Shown: positions 44,423 to 54,957 of the stretch, one piece after another
Layout: each line of letters opens with the position of its first letter
How positions within the stretch are numbered: the first letter of the stretch is position 1
Assembly (NCBI GenBank): GCA_017615835.1
Contig: JAFZZI010000015.1
Location: 26,359 to 90,358, forward strand
DNA length: 64,000 nt
Source of the DNA: Bacteroidaceae bacterium
GTDB taxonomy: Bacteria; Bacteroidota; Bacteroidia; Bacteroidales; Bacteroidaceae
Direction: 5' to 3'
Made by a program: the position numbers and the translations under genes
The notes under the pieces: generated by a model
Told to the model about the DNA's origin: nothing
Seen by the model: the letters and a program-made list of their open reading frames with translations, nothing else
Database searches by the model: none

Positions 44423-44767
44423 TTATTTGACCTTCTCCACGACAGCCTTGAAAGCCTCCGGATTGTTCATCGCCAAATCGGCAAGCACCTTACGGTTGAT
44501 CTCAATACCAGCCTTATGTATGGCACCCATAAGCTGAGAATAATTCATTCCATAGAGACGGGCAGCAGCGTTGATACGCTGAATCCACAAACCGCGGAAC
44601 TCTCTCTTCTTGTTCTTACGGTCGCGGTATGCATAGGTCAAACCCTTCTCCCAAGTATTCTTGGCAACGGTCCAGACATTCTTCCTTGCTCCGAAATAGC
44701 CCCTGGTAAGACCTAAAATTTTCTTTCTCCTTGCTCTTGAAGCAACATGATTTACTGATCTCGGCAT
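44423..44767 (-). CDS. rplT: 50S ribosomal protein L20
   Basis: 114 residues, full length. It starts [18 protein letters not shown] and contains [23 protein letters not shown], the conserved L20 core. It binds 23S rRNA early in large-subunit assembly and in many bacteria represses its own operon. It is the last gene of the operon; 99 bases separate it from rpmI, room for a leader structure I could not resolve. Confidence 0.97.
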   Translation of the reverse strand: MPRSVNHVASRARRKKILGLTRGYFGARKNVWTVAKNTWEKGLTYAYRDRKNKKREFRGLWIQRINAAARLYGMNYSQLMGAIHKAGIEINRKVLADLAMNNPEAFKAVVEKVK

Positions 44768-44866
44768 AGTTTCTTTCTTTTTTGAATGTCAGCGCTTAAT
44801 ATCCACAGATAAAAGTCTTTATGCTGTACATTCGGTTCATACTAAGTTACTAATCTCTTCGAAGTC

Positions 44867-45064
44867 TTATCTCAAGCAAAGCAAATCCTTCACCTTCTTT
44901 CTGTTTGCAAGATCAACAATGGTGAAGTGGTCGAGATTTCTCTTGCGCTTGGTGCTCTTCTTAGTCAGAATATGACTATGATAAGCATGCTTTCTCTTGA
45001 TTTTACCCGATCCGGTAAGAGCGAATCTTTTTTTTGAACCGGAATTAGTCTTTGTCTTCGGCAT
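44867..45064 (-). CDS. rpmI: 50S ribosomal protein L35
   Basis: 65 residues, full length: [31 protein letters not shown], then KSTKRKRNL. Second gene after infC in the usual infC-rpmI-rplT order. Confidence 0.97.
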   Translation of the reverse strand: MPKTKTNSGSKKRFALTGSGKIKRKHAYHSHILTKKSTKRKRNLDHFTIVDLANRKKVKDLLCLR

Positions 45065-45109
45065 TTTATTGAAACTTTAAATTGTTATTAAAAGCGGATT
45101 AACCGCAAA

Positions 45110-45667
45110 TCAATCACTACTGTCAACCTTCTTTGCTGCACCTGCCCTCTTGACCGGTGAAATGAAAATCGTCATGCGCTTACCCTCGAGGATTGGAGCC
45201 TTTTCCTGTTTCCCATACTCTTCCAGATCTTTTGCAAAGCGTGCCAGAATAGCCTCACCCTGTTCCTTGAAAAGTATGGAACGTCCCTTGAAGAACACGT
45301 ATGCCTTAACTTTGTCTCCATTCTGAAGGAAACCGATAGCATGCTTCAGCTTGAAATTATAGTCATGATCATCCGTCTGGGGTCCGAAACGAATTTCCTT
45401 GACATCAATCCTGACCTGCCTTGCCTTTTGTTCTTTCTGTTTTTTCTTGAGCTGGTAAATAAACTTGGAATAGTCAACTATTCTGCAGACAGGAGGAACG
45501 GCGTTGGGAGAAATTTCCACCAGATCCAGTTCCATCTCATCAGCCATTCTCAAAGCCTCGCGCAGTGACACCACCTTGGGCTCGAAGCCTTCGCCGACGA
45601 TACGGACTTCCCTGGCTCGTATCTGCTCATTCACAGAATACTGGTCGCTCAACTTGTCATTCTTCAT
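45110..45667 (-). CDS. infC: Translation initiation factor IF-3
   Basis: 185 residues beginning at a normal ATG rather than the AUU seen in E. coli. The N-terminal domain ([22 protein letters not shown]) and C-terminal domain ([22 protein letters not shown]) are intact. It prevents premature subunit joining and proofreads the initiator tRNA. It follows thrS by 50 bases. Confidence 0.96.
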   Translation of the reverse strand: MKNDKLSDQYSVNEQIRAREVRIVGEGFEPKVVSLREALRMADEMELDLVEISPNAVPPVCRIVDYSKFIYQLKKKQKEQKARQVRIDVKEIRFGPQTDDHDYNFKLKHAIGFLQNGDKVKAYVFFKGRSILFKEQGEAILARFAKDLEEYGKQEKAPILEGKRMTIFISPVKRAGAAKKVDSSD

Positions 45668-45717
45668 TCAGAAAAGAAGTGTTTATTTGCTTTTACTCAA
45701 AAATTTAGCGCGCAAAT

Positions 45718-47670
45718 TTAGTAATTATTTATCATATCGGCGACCTCCGATGCAATTTTTTTGCCAAAATCGTCAATCTTCATATTACCCAGACTCTCGG
45801 CTCCCTGCCTGCGGACATTAACCTCGCCGTTTTCCATCTCCTTCTCCCCTACAATCAGCATATAGGGGACATGTTTCACCTCATTGTCACGAATCTTACG
45901 GCCAATCTTCTCGTTTCGGTCATCAACGAAGGCGCGCAACTCATATTTCGCCAATTCCTCCTTCACCTTTTGAGCATAGTCATTCGCTTTTTCCGAAACC
46001 GGCAGTACTGCCACCTGGTCAGGAGTCAGCCATAGCGGGAACTTTCCTGCAGTATGCTCAATCAACACGGCAACAAAGCGTTCCATGGAGCCGAATGGAG
46101 CCCGGTGAATCATTACCGGCCGTCTCTTGGTATTGTCCTCCGCTACATACTCCAGCTGAAAACGCTGTGGAAGCTGATAATCCACCTGAATCGTTCCAAG
46201 TTGCCAACGACGTCCTATTGCATCCTTGACCATGAAATCGAGCTTTGGACCGTAGAAAGCGGCTTCGCCGTATTCTACCCTGGCCTTCATTCCCTTCTCC
46301 ATGCAAGCGTCAATTATGGCCTGTTCTGCCGAAGCCCAATCCTCGTCAGAACCGATATACTTGCTCTTGTCATTTTTGTCTCTCAAAGAAATCTGAACCT
46401 CAACGTTATCATCAGAGAACTGGAAAATCTTGAACACCCGCTGAATAATCTCCATCACCTTGATGAACTCATCCTTAACCTGATCCTGACGGCAGAAAAT
46501 GTGCGCATCATCCTGGGTGAAGCAACGCACCCTTGTCAGTCCGTGAAGCTCACCGCTTTGTTCATAGCGGTAAACAGTTCCGAATTCAGCACAGCGGAAA
46601 GGCAGTTCCTTATAACTGCGGGGACGGTTTGCATATATCTCACAGTGGTGAGGACAGTTCATAGGCTTCAGCAGATACTCCTCATCCTCCTCCGGTGTGT
46701 GAATCGGCTGAAAACTATCCTTGCCGTAGTGATCCCAGTGGCCGGAAGTAACATAAAGATTCTTGCCTCCGATATTCGGAGTAATCACCTCCTGATATCC
46801 ATACTGTTTCTGAATGCCGCGCAGCATCTCCTGAAGACGCAGACGAAGGTCGGTACCCTTTGGTAACCATATAGGAAGCCCCTTGCCCACTCGTTCCGAG
46901 AACATGAACAACTCCATCTCCTTGCCTATCTTACGGTGATCGCGCTTTTTGGCCTCTTCAAGCATCGTCAGATAATCGTCAAGCATCTTTTTCTTTGGGA
47001 ACGTGATGCCATAGATGCGCTGCAACTGATCATTGGCGGCATCTCCACGCCAGAAGGCTCCCGCCACACTCATCAGTTTGACAGCCTTTATTGCGCCCGT
47101 ACTTACCAGATGGGGGCCTTTGCAGAGATCAGTGAACGCACCTTGAGTATAGGTAGTAATACTACCGTCCTCCAGATCCTGCTCAATATGCTCGCACTTA
47201 TAGTTCTGACCGGCGGCCTTGAATTGCCTTATACACTCAGCCTTCCCGACCTCTTTGCGTACCAGAGGCTCATCCCTTCGGGCAAGTTCCAGCATTTTCT
47301 CCTCAATCACTCCGAAATCGCCCTCCCGTACTTGACCGCCGTCAGGCAACAGCACATCATAGAAGAAACCATTCTCCACTGCCGGCCCGAAGCCAAACTG
47401 AATACCCGGATAGAGTTCCTGCAACGCCTCGGCCAAAAGATGTGCCGAAGTATGCCAGAAAGCATGCTTGGCTTCATCGTCATCCCACTTGAACAGTTTT
47501 ATCGATGAATCAGCAAGGATAGGTCTGTTCAGCTCTACAACCTCATCATTCACCGAACAGGACAGCACATCCTGCGCAAAACGCTGACTGATACTCTGAG
47601 CAATCTCAAGGCCGGTTACGCCCTTATTGAATTGGCGCACGGAACCATCCGGAAACGTAATATTTATCAT
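45718..47670 (-). CDS. thrS: Threonine--tRNA ligase
   Basis: 650 residues. It has the TGS domain (about 1-65), the editing domain with [12 protein letters not shown] and the Cys/His residues of the SAD fold, class II core motifs ([38 protein letters not shown]), and the C-terminal anticodon domain. It charges tRNA-Thr and clears mischarged Ser. First gene of the IF3-L35-L20 operon, with the -7 element TATCTTTG at 47708-47701. Confidence 0.97.
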   Translation of the reverse strand: MINITFPDGSVRQFNKGVTGLEIAQSISQRFAQDVLSCSVNDEVVELNRPILADSSIKLFKWDDDEAKHAFWHTSAHLLAEALQELYPGIQFGFGPAVENGFFYDVLLPDGGQVREGDFGVIEEKMLELARRDEPLVRKEVGKAECIRQFKAAGQNYKCEHIEQDLEDGSITTYTQGAFTDLCKGPHLVSTGAIKAVKLMSVAGAFWRGDAANDQLQRIYGITFPKKKMLDDYLTMLEEAKKRDHRKIGKEMELFMFSERVGKGLPIWLPKGTDLRLRLQEMLRGIQKQYGYQEVITPNIGGKNLYVTSGHWDHYGKDSFQPIHTPEEDEEYLLKPMNCPHHCEIYANRPRSYKELPFRCAEFGTVYRYEQSGELHGLTRVRCFTQDDAHIFCRQDQVKDEFIKVMEIIQRVFKIFQFSDDNVEVQISLRDKNDKSKYIGSDEDWASAEQAIIDACMEKGMKARVEYGEAAFYGPKLDFMVKDAIGRRWQLGTIQVDYQLPQRFQLEYVAEDNTKRRPVMIHRAPFGSMERFVAVLIEHTAGKFPLWLTPDQVAVLPVSEKANDYAQKVKEELAKYELRAFVDDRNEKIGRKIRDNEVKHVPYMLIVGEKEMENGEVNVRRQGAESLGNMKIDDFGKKIASEVADMINNY

Positions 47671-47700
47671 AGCTGTTATGGTTTCTCTTTAAAAAACTGA

Positions 47701-47708
47701 CAAAGATA
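47701..47708 (-). promoter_or_regulatory. -7 element for thrS operon
   Basis: Minus-strand TATCTTTG, 31 bases before the thrS ATG; -33 not clear. Confidence 0.5.
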
Positions 47709-47800
47709 GTTCAACTCGGGCGAAGAAAAAAGAACTGACTCATATTTTCTTATTTCGGACTGACCGGCATATACAGCCTGAAACCGGCCGTTACACATTA

Positions 47801-49834
47801 TCACTGCTGAGAGAAACGCTTCATGATATTATATGCAGAGTACAGTCCCAGTTCGCCAGCTTTTCCCAGATCCTCAAGCCCCTCGCCTACTCTTCCAAGG
47901 AATATCAGCGAAAGGCCCCTGTTATAATAAGCCTCGGCAAAACGGTCATTAATACCGATGGCAGTCGAAAAATCAGCCACAGCTGTACGGTAATCGCCCT
48001 GTCTTGCCTCAATGGTACCCTTATTGTAGTAGGCGAAGGCAAAATCAGGTTCCATGTCTATGACTTTTCCAAGGTCATTCAACACCATCTGCCATTGAAC
48101 TACCATTGCACGGTCTTCGCTGATACCGGCATTCTCCTGCACGGAAGACGACTGGCCGGCCTTAAGCATCTCGGCTTTCCTCATTCTCACAAGCGAGCGT
48201 CCAAAATAGGCAACCCACAACCCTGAGCCCGACAAAATAGTCTGTGTGAAATCATTTTCGGCATTGTCAAAGTCCTGAAGCAGATAATAATCAAGAGCCC
48301 TGGCAAAATAATGATACGGATTCTCAGGATCCTCCGCTATCTGCAGAGACTGCCTGTCAACATCTTCGAACAGCTGATTAATCCTGTGCTCGTCAAGTGG
48401 AATCTCCTTATTGGCCAGCAACAGACGGAACGGCAGCTGTCCCGAAGAATTAAGAGATTCAATCTGGGCACTGAAACGGACTTCGCGGTCTATTTCGCTC
48501 AACTCAGGATTTCCAAACCATGAAATCTGGTATCCTTCCATGAACTGTACATCTATATTCCGGTTCTGCACCTTACCCCTGTACTCACTGGCGAATTCCG
48601 TCCTGTCCGACTCCGACACGACAATCTTACGATAATTCCATACATTACGGTCTGACTTCTTGCGCGTACGTTCGGAATTGTCAGTATCCCCCTGGCCTTC
48701 AGAATCACTGTCCTGGCCCGAATCGGGTTGTGTCGTCCGGCTACGGATTACCTTAAGTTCGTCCTGTTCGCCACCGCGACGGTCGCCAAGCTTGAATCGT
48801 GCCTCTGCACGCAACTGATACCCGTAAATGAAATTCGGATATTCTGCCAGGACGGTCGTGTAATCCTGAACAGCACCCGAAAGGTCACCGACCTGGTCGC
48901 GAAGCATACCCCTGTTGAAAACAGCCATCATGTTATCAGGCTCAGCCTCTATGACAACATCAAAATCCTCGATAGCCCTGTTATCGTCACCGATCTGAGC
49001 CCTCAGGAGGCCCCTGTTATAATGGCCCAACACATTCTGAGGGTTAGTCTCAATAGCAATATCATAATCAGACATGGCACCCCGAAGATTGTTGCGGTAG
49101 AATCGGACGAGTGCCCTGTCTATATAAAAATCCGAATTTGTGGGCTCATACCTCAGTGCCTGGTCAAGATCCTCCTCAGCTTCGGCATAGTTCTCCATCA
49201 TAGCCTTCAGCACACCGCGATCCCGCAGAAGAGAGGCGTCATACTTATCAATTGCCAAGGCTTTGTCAAGAATCTCAAAAGCACCCAGGGTATCCTTCTG
49301 TTCCAAAAGAAGATGCGACTGCATGGCCATCGCAGGAGTATATCTCGGAGCTACAGCCAGAAGAGTATCGATGGAATGTTGGGCTTCATCGTTACGGCCA
49401 AGTTTCAAATAACAGAGAATCAGGTTGTGACGCATTGCACGGTTCTCAGGATCCCATTTCAATGCTGTCACATAATCTTCCACAGCCTGGTCTAGCTTAT
49501 TCTGGTTAATCCGGGCCAACCCCCTGACCTGATAGCTGTCAATCACGTATGGATTGATGGAGATAGCCCTGCTGCAATCATTCTCTGCACCGACATAATC
49601 CTCGAGTGACAGTTTGGCCACAGCCCGAAGAAAATACGGTTCATTCAGGTATGGCTTGGCATTGATAGCCTGATTAAAATACTGGATAGAAAGGACATAG
49701 TCCTCAAAATAGAGGGCGCTTCTGCCCAACGTCATCATCCGGTCCGTATTAATCTGAGCAAAGAGGCCGCATGCTCCGGCAACAGCCAGAAACACGGTAA
49801 CCGCAGTCCTATGCAATCCGAACCTGACCGACAT
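47801..49834 (-). CDS. Secreted tetratricopeptide-repeat protein
   Basis: 677 residues with a signal peptide ending LFAQ. About ten TPR units run from residue 30 to 365 (for example YNRGLLRAQIGDDNRAIEDFD). An acidic, disordered linker (about 370-400) and a short non-TPR region follow, then further TPRs to the end (YYNKGTIEARQGDYRTAVADF, YYNRGLSLIFLGRVGEGLEDL). A periplasmic scaffold is likely; partner unknown. Its ATG immediately follows the def stop, so it is coupled to ruvX-def. Confidence 0.85.
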   Translation of the reverse strand: MSVRFGLHRTAVTVFLAVAGACGLFAQINTDRMMTLGRSALYFEDYVLSIQYFNQAINAKPYLNEPYFLRAVAKLSLEDYVGAENDCSRAISINPYVIDSYQVRGLARINQNKLDQAVEDYVTALKWDPENRAMRHNLILCYLKLGRNDEAQHSIDTLLAVAPRYTPAMAMQSHLLLEQKDTLGAFEILDKALAIDKYDASLLRDRGVLKAMMENYAEAEEDLDQALRYEPTNSDFYIDRALVRFYRNNLRGAMSDYDIAIETNPQNVLGHYNRGLLRAQIGDDNRAIEDFDVVIEAEPDNMMAVFNRGMLRDQVGDLSGAVQDYTTVLAEYPNFIYGYQLRAEARFKLGDRRGGEQDELKVIRSRTTQPDSGQDSDSEGQGDTDNSERTRKKSDRNVWNYRKIVVSESDRTEFASEYRGKVQNRNIDVQFMEGYQISWFGNPELSEIDREVRFSAQIESLNSSGQLPFRLLLANKEIPLDEHRINQLFEDVDRQSLQIAEDPENPYHYFARALDYYLLQDFDNAENDFTQTILSGSGLWVAYFGRSLVRMRKAEMLKAGQSSSVQENAGISEDRAMVVQWQMVLNDLGKVIDMEPDFAFAYYNKGTIEARQGDYRTAVADFSTAIGINDRFAEAYYNRGLSLIFLGRVGEGLEDLGKAGELGLYSAYNIMKRFSQQ

Positions 49835-50392
49835 CTATTTTCTGACAGCCTTGAATTTATAGTCGCATTTCACCTTTCCTGCCGCAAGCGAATTCAGACG
49901 GCTCTTGTTCATCTGTCTGCGTAACGGCGACATTCTCTCAATAAAGCACTTGCCGTCCAGATGGTCTAACTCATGCTGCACCACACGCGCAGGAAAACCC
50001 TCAAACCATTCATCGTGAAATCCGAAATCCTCGTCATACCATGTCACACGCACTCTGTCAGGACGGTTAATCTTCTCGTGGATACCGGGAAAACTCAGGC
50101 AGCCCTCCTCATAAGTCACAGTCTCTCCTGCAGACTCCTCGATATAGGGGTTTATCAAAGTCTTGAAATAGCCCTTGAATTCCGGACTCTCATCCGAAAC
50201 CACATCAAGGTCTATTACCGCAATCCTGATCGGAAGCCCCACCTGAGGAGCAGCAAGTCCCACTCCTTCAGAACTCCTCAAAGTCTCATACATATCCGCT
50301 ATCAGTTGCTTGAGGCCTTCATAATCCTTGTCAATCTCCTCTGTAGGCTTACGCAGCACAGATTGTCCGTAAATGTAAATTGGTAGTATCAT
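49835..50392 (-). CDS. def: Peptide deformylase
   Basis: 185 residues. All three active-site motifs are present: GVGLAAPQVG, EEGCLSFPG (Cys metal ligand) and QHELDHLDG (HExxH). It removes the formyl group from nascent proteins using Fe2+ or Zn2+. ATGA-type overlap with ruvX upstream; abuts the TPR gene downstream. Confidence 0.96.
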   Translation of the reverse strand: MILPIYIYGQSVLRKPTEEIDKDYEGLKQLIADMYETLRSSEGVGLAAPQVGLPIRIAVIDLDVVSDESPEFKGYFKTLINPYIEESAGETVTYEEGCLSFPGIHEKINRPDRVRVTWYDEDFGFHDEWFEGFPARVVQHELDHLDGKCFIERMSPLRRQMNKSRLNSLAAGKVKCDYKFKAVRK

Positions 50393-50814
50393 TGTCTGTT
50401 GTTATAATCCATGTACGACTGAAGTATTATGGTGGCGCTCACCTCATCCACCAGAGCCTTGTTCCTGCGGGCCATTTTGCCTATACCGGACTCAAGTATT
50501 GCTCTCTGTGCCAGCACCGAAGTGAAACGTTCATCCTGCATGACAATCTCCTTGTCAGGATACAGCCTCTTCAGCTTATCGACGAACGGCCGTATGAAAC
50601 GCATGCTTGCCGAATCCTCGCCGTTCATATTCTTTGGCAGCCCCACAACTATTATATCCACCTGCTCCTTGCTGAAATAACCGTTCAGGAACTCCATCAG
50701 CTGTCCGGTCGGCACAGTTGCGAGTCCGCCGGGCACAATCCGCAGAACATCCGTCACAGCCACACCAGTCCGCTTGGTGCCGTAATCTATAGCAAGTATC
50801 CGTCCCACCGGCAA
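50389..50814 (-). CDS. ruvX: Holliday junction resolvase-like protein RuvX/YqgF
   Basis: 141 residues. It has an RNase H-like fold with AIDYGTKRTGVAV (first Asp), VVGLPKNMNGEDS, DERFTS and VDEVSATIIL (last acidic residue). The family processes the 5' end of pre-16S rRNA. There is no ATG in frame; the start is TTG 50814 or GTG 50808. A stable hairpin at 50837-50866 lies just upstream. Confidence 0.88.
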   Translation of the reverse strand: MPVGRILAIDYGTKRTGVAVTDVLRIVPGGLATVPTGQLMEFLNGYFSKEQVDIIVVGLPKNMNGEDSASMRFIRPFVDKLKRLYPDKEIVMQDERFTSVLAQRAILESGIGKMARRNKALVDEVSATIILQSYMDYNNRQ

Positions 50815-50836
50815 CTATCCATTAAATACGGCAAAT

Positions 50837-50866
50837 GTCCCAGTCCCTCTCTGCAAGGGTTGGGAC
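50837..50866. other. Hairpin upstream of ruvX
   Basis: GTCCCA/TGGGAC outer stem and CCCT/AGGG inner stem, separated by short unpaired bases, 23 bases before the ruvX start. No T tract follows on the minus strand, so it looks like a leader structure or weak attenuator, not a classic terminator. Confidence 0.5.
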
Positions 50867-50888
50867 AGTCGGCCGCCGCATGTGCTCT

Positions 50889-51377
50889 TTACTTGGTGTA
50901 CAGAATCCAGGCTGCCTGGAAATCCCTGTTGTCAGGATACTTTGCCTTGAAAGCATTGCGCGCCTTCACAGCAGCCTCTTTTGAGTCGAAGCTGTCACAA
51001 ATCACACGATACGTTCGCCCTGCCTCATTTAATACAACAACTGCAGGATAACCGTCACTCACAAGACGCTCGCGCACTCCGTCCGCATTGGTTTTCAGTG
51101 AAAAACTTCCGCAGACCACACTATATGCCTTAATATTGTCGCCAGTCACCAGGGTAACTTTCTCCTCACGTACAGGCACGGAAGCAATATCCTCTGTCTG
51201 TACGGTCTGGACGGGCTGTACCGGTGCCTCAACCACAGGCTCTGACACCTCAGACTTCACCACATCGTTCTGCACTGCCTTCTCATAAGCCTGCTTGTAG
51301 GAATTCTGGGTGGTCTTGCACGAAAACAGGCCAAAAGCCATAATGAGCGATAAACCGAAATAAACTGATTTCTTCAT
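50889..51377 (-). CDS. SPOR-domain lipoprotein
   Basis: 162 residues from ATG 51377. Lipobox GLFSC, a Val/Pro/Glu-rich linker (about 35-80), and a C-terminal SPOR domain (about 85-160; YSVVCGSFSLKTNADGVRERL). SPOR domains bind glycan strands lacking stem peptides at division sites, so a cell-envelope or septal role is inferred. A longer frame to 51410 would begin inside the promoter. Confidence 0.88.
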   Translation of the reverse strand: MKKSVYFGLSLIMAFGLFSCKTTQNSYKQAYEKAVQNDVVKSEVSEPVVEAPVQPVQTVQTEDIASVPVREEKVTLVTGDNIKAYSVVCGSFSLKTNADGVRERLVSDGYPAVVVLNEAGRTYRVICDSFDSKEAAVKARNAFKAKYPDNRDFQAAWILYTK

Positions 51378-51407
51378 AATTATGTTAGTTGTTTCCTTGT
51401 CACTGCA

Positions 51408-51438
51408 CAAAAATAATAAAAATGTCAGCGGTATCCAA
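51408..51438 (-). promoter_or_regulatory. Promoter of the SPOR lipoprotein gene
   Basis: Minus-strand TTG (51438-51436), 20-bp spacer, TATTTTTG (51415-51408). The -33 half lies inside the end of the upstream 5'-nucleotidase gene. Confidence 0.72.
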
Positions 51439-53170
51439 GTATTTTCCTGTCATGTTCCAGCGCCTGTGATGCCAGTCTCTCCGGAACAAGTCTCCAATTG
51501 CTGCCCCGCTCAATGGCTATCGCATCACCTCTCTCAGCGTTCAATGCCAGGCTGGTAGCTACATGAAACCTCATGTCCGCCCCGCTTGAATAGAGTTCAC
51601 GCCTGCGCAAGAGATTGCCGGACAATCCCACAGCCTCAAGAAACGGCTGGTAACCGCCACTTGCAAGAAAAGAGCTGAGGCCGACACGATACAACTTTTC
51701 GGGATCAAACGGCCTGCCGTCAGACATTCCCGACACCCTGATTCTCTGTCCGACCGGCTTAGTGACATCGACCGTATAATCGATACCTGATGCAGTCATG
51801 AAATCAAAAACCCTGTTCTTCAGGACGAAGTTCCCCTTACCATCCGGAACAATGTTCAGCAACGTATCGCCGGCATAGCGGATGGTGTTCATCCAACGGC
51901 CGCTGAAATACTCCAGGATTCTGACCACCTCGCTGCCCTTCAGCATTGAAACAGACATATTGTTCTCGTACGGAAGCAGTGACTGGAGATCACGCATCCT
52001 GACCTCTCCGGCCTTTATCAGCAAGTCGTCGGAATAGGGAGAAGCAATCGTTATCTCACAGTTTTCACTTCGTCTCTCAACATAGTTCAGATAGTCTGTC
52101 AGAGCCGAAGGACCGCACACTGCCTCCTGACCGTCCAGACCGAAGCCGAACCGCCCGGCTACCGAATCCTGATAACTCCACGCAGCCTCAATCACATCCA
52201 TATGTGCAGCGGATATCGCATCGTCCGGTTCAACCGCACTCATATCCTCAAGAGATCCCGCCACATTGACACCCAGCAGTGAATCACCTGAGATACTGAC
52301 CTCAAGCTTCACTTTCGCAACCATCTCAGCATACGGGCCGGGATTAATCAGCAGGACGCTGTCTCCATTACAGTCAGCCACCTTTCCGCAAAAAGGCAGA
52401 TGATCATGGCCATAGACCACGATGTCAAATCCGGACACGCGGCTCACCGTCCTCATCACCTCGTTCACCACAAACACATCATTCACAGCCTGGTCTTCTT
52501 CAAGTCCGCTGTGGAACAGGCCGACAATAAGGTGCGGCCTCTCATGCTCCTTTATGAAGGGAATCAGTTCTGCCGACTCCTCCTCTATCCCTTTAAACTC
52601 AAAATCAGATAATTGTGACGGAGGAATCTTGCTCATGACATAAGGCGTCGTCATTCCTATCACCGCAATTCTCACTCCGTCAATGTCGAAGACCTCATAT
52701 GGCTTGAGATAAGTGGCTCTTGTGCCCTCATAGTAAACATTGGCACAGACCGGGACAAAATGGCCGGAGCTCAGAAACCTCTCAAGCGTCGGGATGCCGG
52801 CTTCGATATCATGATTGCCGAGAGTCAGCACATCACATCCCAACTCGTCAAAAACCTCCGATGCCACCGAGCTCTTCTCATACCACGCAGTTCTCTCGAA
52901 ATACATCAGAGGACTTCCCTGAAGCATGTCGCCGGCGTCAACATAGAGCAGACGGTCCCCATAGGACCTGCGTTCCTGTTTCAGCCATGTCGAGACACGC
53001 GAAAGACTGCCGACAATGGCAGTTCCCCTCTCTTGCGAGAAATCGTAAGGAAAAATATTGCCGTGAACGTCAGCCGTTGCGACAATCTCAATAGACACCG
53101 TCCTGACCCTGTTGCAACCCGGAAGCAACAAGGCCAGGACAGCCAGAACAACACTACAGACCTTCTTCAT
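51425..53170 (-). CDS. 5'-nucleotidase/2',3'-cyclic phosphodiesterase-like lipoprotein
   Basis: 581 residues. Lipobox LLPGC. The metallophosphatase domain has TADVHGN, DAGDMLQGSP, LGNHDIEAG, FHSGLE and YGHDHLPF, the five metal-binding blocks of the UshA family. The C-terminal 5_nucleotid_C domain begins near residue 325 (SALTDYLNYV, LLPYENNMSV). It releases phosphate and nucleosides from nucleotides in the periplasm or outside. The ATG shares its A with the stop of the phosphomutase gene. Confidence 0.92.
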   Translation of the reverse strand: MKKVCSVVLAVLALLLPGCNRVRTVSIEIVATADVHGNIFPYDFSQERGTAIVGSLSRVSTWLKQERRSYGDRLLYVDAGDMLQGSPLMYFERTAWYEKSSVASEVFDELGCDVLTLGNHDIEAGIPTLERFLSSGHFVPVCANVYYEGTRATYLKPYEVFDIDGVRIAVIGMTTPYVMSKIPPSQLSDFEFKGIEEESAELIPFIKEHERPHLIVGLFHSGLEEDQAVNDVFVVNEVMRTVSRVSGFDIVVYGHDHLPFCGKVADCNGDSVLLINPGPYAEMVAKVKLEVSISGDSLLGVNVAGSLEDMSAVEPDDAISAAHMDVIEAAWSYQDSVAGRFGFGLDGQEAVCGPSALTDYLNYVERRSENCEITIASPYSDDLLIKAGEVRMRDLQSLLPYENNMSVSMLKGSEVVRILEYFSGRWMNTIRYAGDTLLNIVPDGKGNFVLKNRVFDFMTASGIDYTVDVTKPVGQRIRVSGMSDGRPFDPEKLYRVGLSSFLASGGYQPFLEAVGLSGNLLRRRELYSSGADMRFHVATSLALNAERGDAIAIERGSNWRLVPERLASQALEHDRKILGYR

Positions 53171-54909
53171 CAGACGCCTAGATCCTTTCGGATAAGTTCT
53201 ATCTTGTGCAAGGCCTTGGTCTTGGAATCATCGAATGAATCAGGCGAAGCCATGACCCCCTTCGCCTCAAAATAGAACTTTATCTTCGGTTCTGTCCCGG
53301 ACGGACGTATAGAGACCTTGTCGCCCTCTGAAGTAAAATACTGAAGCACATTCGAAGGCTCCGGCATCGAAAGGGCGGAAACCACGCCCTTTCCGTCTGT
53401 CTGTTTCATAAGCTTAAAATCCTTCACCAGAACCACAGGCAGACCTGCAAGGCTCTTTGGCGGGTTCGCGCGGAACTGTTCCATCATCTGCCTTATCTCG
53501 TCAGCACCGCTCTTGCCGGGCTTGACGACACTTATAGCAGACTCCTGTGAGAATCCATACTCCATATATGCATCCAGCAGTATGTCAAACAAAGTCTTGC
53601 CGTTCTCCTTGCCCCAGGCGGCAATCTCAGCCATCAGACTGCATGCTGATACCGCATCCTTGTCGCGGACGAAATCCTCGGCCAGGAATCCGAAGCTCTC
53701 CTCGCCTCCTCCGATATACTTCTTGCCCTTGACCATCTCGTCGGCGATAACTTTTGCAATCCACTTGAAACCGGTATAGCAGTCGAACATCTCCAGATTA
53801 TTCTTCTCCGCAATGCGGCTTATCACCTCAGTCGTGACAATCGTCTTCACCACGAACTCCTTGCCCGTCATCTTGCCGAGAATCGAGTACTGGGTAATAA
53901 TGTAGTACAGGAATATCATGCTCGTCTGATTGCCGTTCAGCAGCACCCAGTCACCTTTTGAATTGCGGCATGCCACACCGAGACGGTCAGCGTCCGGGTC
54001 GGACGCCATCACCACGTCGGCATTCAGCCTGCGTGCCAGATCCAAAGCCATAGTCAAAGCCTCCGGATACTCGGGATTCGGCGACACAACAGTAGGGAAA
54101 TTTCCGTCAGGCACCATCTGTTCCTGCACACAGTTCACGTTGGTAAAGCCCCATTGTGCCAGCGAACGCGGAATAATCACCCTTCCGCAGCCATGCAGCG
54201 GAGTATAGACAATACCGAGATCGGCATTGCGCTTCACAAGAGCAGGGTTGATACATACAGTCTGAACAGCATCCAGATACGCCTGGTCAACACTCTCCCC
54301 GATAATCTCGATGAGAGCAGGGTTACCTTTAAAGCGAATATCCTCAACCTTCACCTTCGAGACCTCGTCAATTATGGCAGTGTCGTGCGGGGCCAGCACC
54401 TGAGCGCCGTCGTCCCAATATGCCTTGTAACCATTATACTCGCGGGGGTTGTGACTGGCAGTCACATTCACGCCGCTCTGACACTTCAGATAGCGTATTG
54501 CAAACGAAACTTCCGGTGTAGGCCTGAGATCGTCGAACAGATAGACCTTTATACCGTTGGCACTGAAGATGTCCGCCACCGTCTCGGCAAACAGACGGCC
54601 ATTGTTGCGGTTATCGTGTCCCACTACCACGGAAATCTGCTTCAGGCTACCGAAAACCCTGTTCAGATAATTGGCCAGACCCTGGGTAGCCATTCCGACA
54701 GTATAGATATTCATTCTGTTCGTACCGGCACCCATAACGCCCCTCAGTCCTCCCGTTCCGAACTCCAGGTCCTTGTAGAAGGCATCAATCAGATCGGACT
54801 TGTCTTCCTTGTCCATAAGAGCCTTCACCTCAGAGCGGGTCTTCTCGTCAAACGAATTTCCCAGCCATTTTTCAGCCTTCGCTGTCACTTGAGCCAATAA
54901 TTCTTCCAT
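53170..54909 (-). CDS. Phosphoglucomutase/phosphomannomutase family protein
   Basis: 579 residues, alpha-D-phosphohexomutase. The phosphoserine loop is TASHNPREYNGYK; metal loop DPDADRLG; sugar-binding loop GGEESFGF; phosphate-binding RPSGTEPKIKFY. The long form (over 550 residues) is like PgcA-type enzymes. It interconverts hexose 1- and 6-phosphates and supplies sugar nucleotides, consistent with the polysaccharide locus that follows. -7 element TATCTTTG at 54956-54949. Confidence 0.93.
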   Translation of the reverse strand: MEELLAQVTAKAEKWLGNSFDEKTRSEVKALMDKEDKSDLIDAFYKDLEFGTGGLRGVMGAGTNRMNIYTVGMATQGLANYLNRVFGSLKQISVVVGHDNRNNGRLFAETVADIFSANGIKVYLFDDLRPTPEVSFAIRYLKCQSGVNVTASHNPREYNGYKAYWDDGAQVLAPHDTAIIDEVSKVKVEDIRFKGNPALIEIIGESVDQAYLDAVQTVCINPALVKRNADLGIVYTPLHGCGRVIIPRSLAQWGFTNVNCVQEQMVPDGNFPTVVSPNPEYPEALTMALDLARRLNADVVMASDPDADRLGVACRNSKGDWVLLNGNQTSMIFLYYIITQYSILGKMTGKEFVVKTIVTTEVISRIAEKNNLEMFDCYTGFKWIAKVIADEMVKGKKYIGGGEESFGFLAEDFVRDKDAVSACSLMAEIAAWGKENGKTLFDILLDAYMEYGFSQESAISVVKPGKSGADEIRQMMEQFRANPPKSLAGLPVVLVKDFKLMKQTDGKGVVSALSMPEPSNVLQYFTSEGDKVSIRPSGTEPKIKFYFEAKGVMASPDSFDDSKTKALHKIELIRKDLGV

Positions 54910-54948
54910 AATGAAATATATTTTTATTCAGTTTTTTCCGACAGAAGC

Positions 54949-54956
54949 CAAAGATA
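54949..54956 (-). promoter_or_regulatory. -7 element for phosphohexomutase-nucleotidase operon
   Basis: Minus-strand TATCTTTG, 39 bases before the ATG, immediately after the upstream glycosyltransferase stop codon. Confidence 0.5.
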
Positions 54957-54957
54957 G

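Noticed and set aside
47766-47795. GGCCGG/CCGGTC hairpin after the TPR gene
   Set aside because: Six-bp stem with a 16-base loop and no T tract; not a convincing terminator.
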